A DNA stretch of 13,935 bases, from positions 1 through 13,935 of the forward strand of contig PCSX01000024.1 of assembly GCA_002772495.1 (NCBI GenBank), given 5' to 3'. Positions 13,443-13,935 of the stretch are shown here, piece by piece. Source of the stretch: Candidatus Vogelbacteria bacterium CG22_combo_CG10-13_8_21_14_all_37_9 (GTDB lineage: Bacteria; Patescibacteriota; Minisyncoccia; Phycocordibacterales; XYD1-FULL-46-19). The notes beneath the pieces were generated by a model. That model saw nothing but the letters and a program-made list of their open reading frames with translations. It made no database searches and was not told the origin of the DNA. Positions within the stretch are counted from its first letter, which is position 1, and each line of letters opens with the position of its first letter. The position numbers and the translations under genes are program-made.

Positions 13443-13869
13443 TTGGTATTTACTCGGCACTTTGGTTTTGAGTTTGATTGGTTTTATTGATTCGACTTAT
13501 TTATCACTCGCTTATTTTAAAGGTGAGAATCTTAACTGTGCTTTTCTTAGTGGTTGCGAACAAGTTACCACTAGCGCTTACTCGACTATTTTAGGAGTAC
13601 CACTCGCTTTAATCGGCCTCGGTTTCTATCTTTTAGTTTTTGTTTTCTTGATTGGGTATTGGGATTTTAAGAAGCAATTTTTATTGAAAATAGTTTACGG
13701 ACTATCAATTATCGCTTTTGGCATGTCACTCTGGCTAACAGCAGTCCAAATTTTTATTTTACAGGCTCTGTGTCAATATTGTCTAATTTCAGCGATTACT
13801 TCAACTGGAATCTTTTTATTAAGCTTCTTTTACCAACGTCAACTTAAGTCGGTATTGAAAGACCTCTAA
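13402..13869 (+). CDS. Bacterial VKOR-family protein, DsbA partner
   Basis: 155 residues with helices at about 14-38, 62-86, 94-116 and 118-145. The outer-loop pair C46 and C52 (NLNCAFLSGC), then S61 with the GVP motif, and the membrane-embedded C124-Q-Y-C127 are the redox signature of vitamin K epoxide reductase homologues, which oxidise DsbA and pass electrons to quinone. Start: ATG 13402 or the adjacent 13399; both overlap the dsbA-like gene, and no start codon after the overlap keeps the first helix. It has no fused thioredoxin domain, consistent with the separate DsbA just upstream. A quinone or other electron acceptor would be needed, but none of its synthesis genes are in the window. 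Confidence 0.93.
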   Translation: MNLNPSFKKLLVNNWYLLGTLVLSLIGFIDSTYLSLAYFKGENLNCAFLSGCEQVTTSAYSTILGVPLALIGLGFYLLVFVFLIGYWDFKKQFLLKIVYGLSIIAFGMSLWLTAVQIFILQALCQYCLISAITSTGIFLLSFFYQRQLKSVLKDL

Positions 13870-13882
13870 TCCAAGATATAAT
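13855..13882 (+). promoter_or_regulatory. Sigma-70-like promoter for the gene at the window end
   Basis: TTGAAA (13855-13860, five of six) and TATAAT (13877-13882, six of six) are 16 bases apart. The best start point falls at about 13889, the A of the next ATG, so the message would be leaderless. This is the strongest promoter match in the window; its -35 lies in the last codons of the VKOR gene. Confidence 0.6.
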
Positions 13883-13888
13883 CTATCT

Positions 13889-13935
13889 ATGACCCCCGAA
13901 ACAAATATCCAAATGGCAACTGGAGCTGAAACACC
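13889..13935 (+). CDS. Start of an unidentified gene, 3' partial
   Basis: ATG at 13889 opens a frame that stays open to the window end. The visible 15 residues start MTPETNIQMATGAETP-like and are polar, without signal peptide or membrane helix. The strong promoter directly in front supports a real gene start. Nothing can be said about the function. Confidence 0.45.
   Translation, partial: MTPETNIQMATGAET

Overview
The window is AT-rich and densely packed. All 22 protein-coding genes or gene pieces lie on the + strand, separated by short or no gaps. No stretch longer than about 100 bases lacks a gene, and I see no rRNA, tRNA, CRISPR array or transposase. Gene content, absence of Shine-Dalgarno motifs, several -10 boxes placed almost directly in front of ATG codons, and several conserved-looking families with no name suggest a Patescibacteria (Candidate Phyla Radiation) genome, perhaps a Parcubacteria-type lineage. 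That assignment is an inference; no marker gene is present. The genetic code looks standard: 16 TAA and 5 TAG stops, no TGA stop, and no in-frame TGA inside the genes.

Region 1 (1-2782) starts inside a Cu(I)-type P1B ATPase (CopA). It is followed by four small membrane proteins: a SHOCT-domain protein, a two-helix protein, a 40-residue single-helix peptide, and a Cys/His-containing protein with two or three helices. A hairpin at 2788-2812 closes this part.

Region 2 (2876-7035) looks like an envelope copper/thiol module: an anchored DUF1573 protein with a CxC motif, a CcdA/DsbD-like membrane thiol transporter, two unrecognised proteins (one helical, one anchored with a Cys/His cluster), an HMA-plus-SafE/DsbD_2 membrane protein cut in two by an in-frame TAA followed at once by ATG, and an anchored cupredoxin-like protein that has no histidine.

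Region 3 (7080-10607) is a MacA-MacB type ABC export system (adaptor, ATPase, permease). Its promoter region holds a perfect 13-bp-arm palindrome over an extended -10 box.

Region 4 (10679-13869) carries a DoxX-type membrane protein, a cupin, an unknown membrane protein, a DedA-family protein, and an overlapping DsbA-VKOR pair that would form disulfides outside the membrane. A new gene starts at 13889 behind a good sigma-70-like promoter and runs off the window.

Taken together, the window looks like an envelope stress and redox region. CopA and the HMA-SafE-cupredoxin set would handle Cu(I), the CcdA-like protein would carry reducing equivalents outward, VKOR and DsbA would oxidise exported thiols, and MacAB would export an unknown substrate. 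The least explained part is the conserved-looking but unnamed set at 2236-5606.
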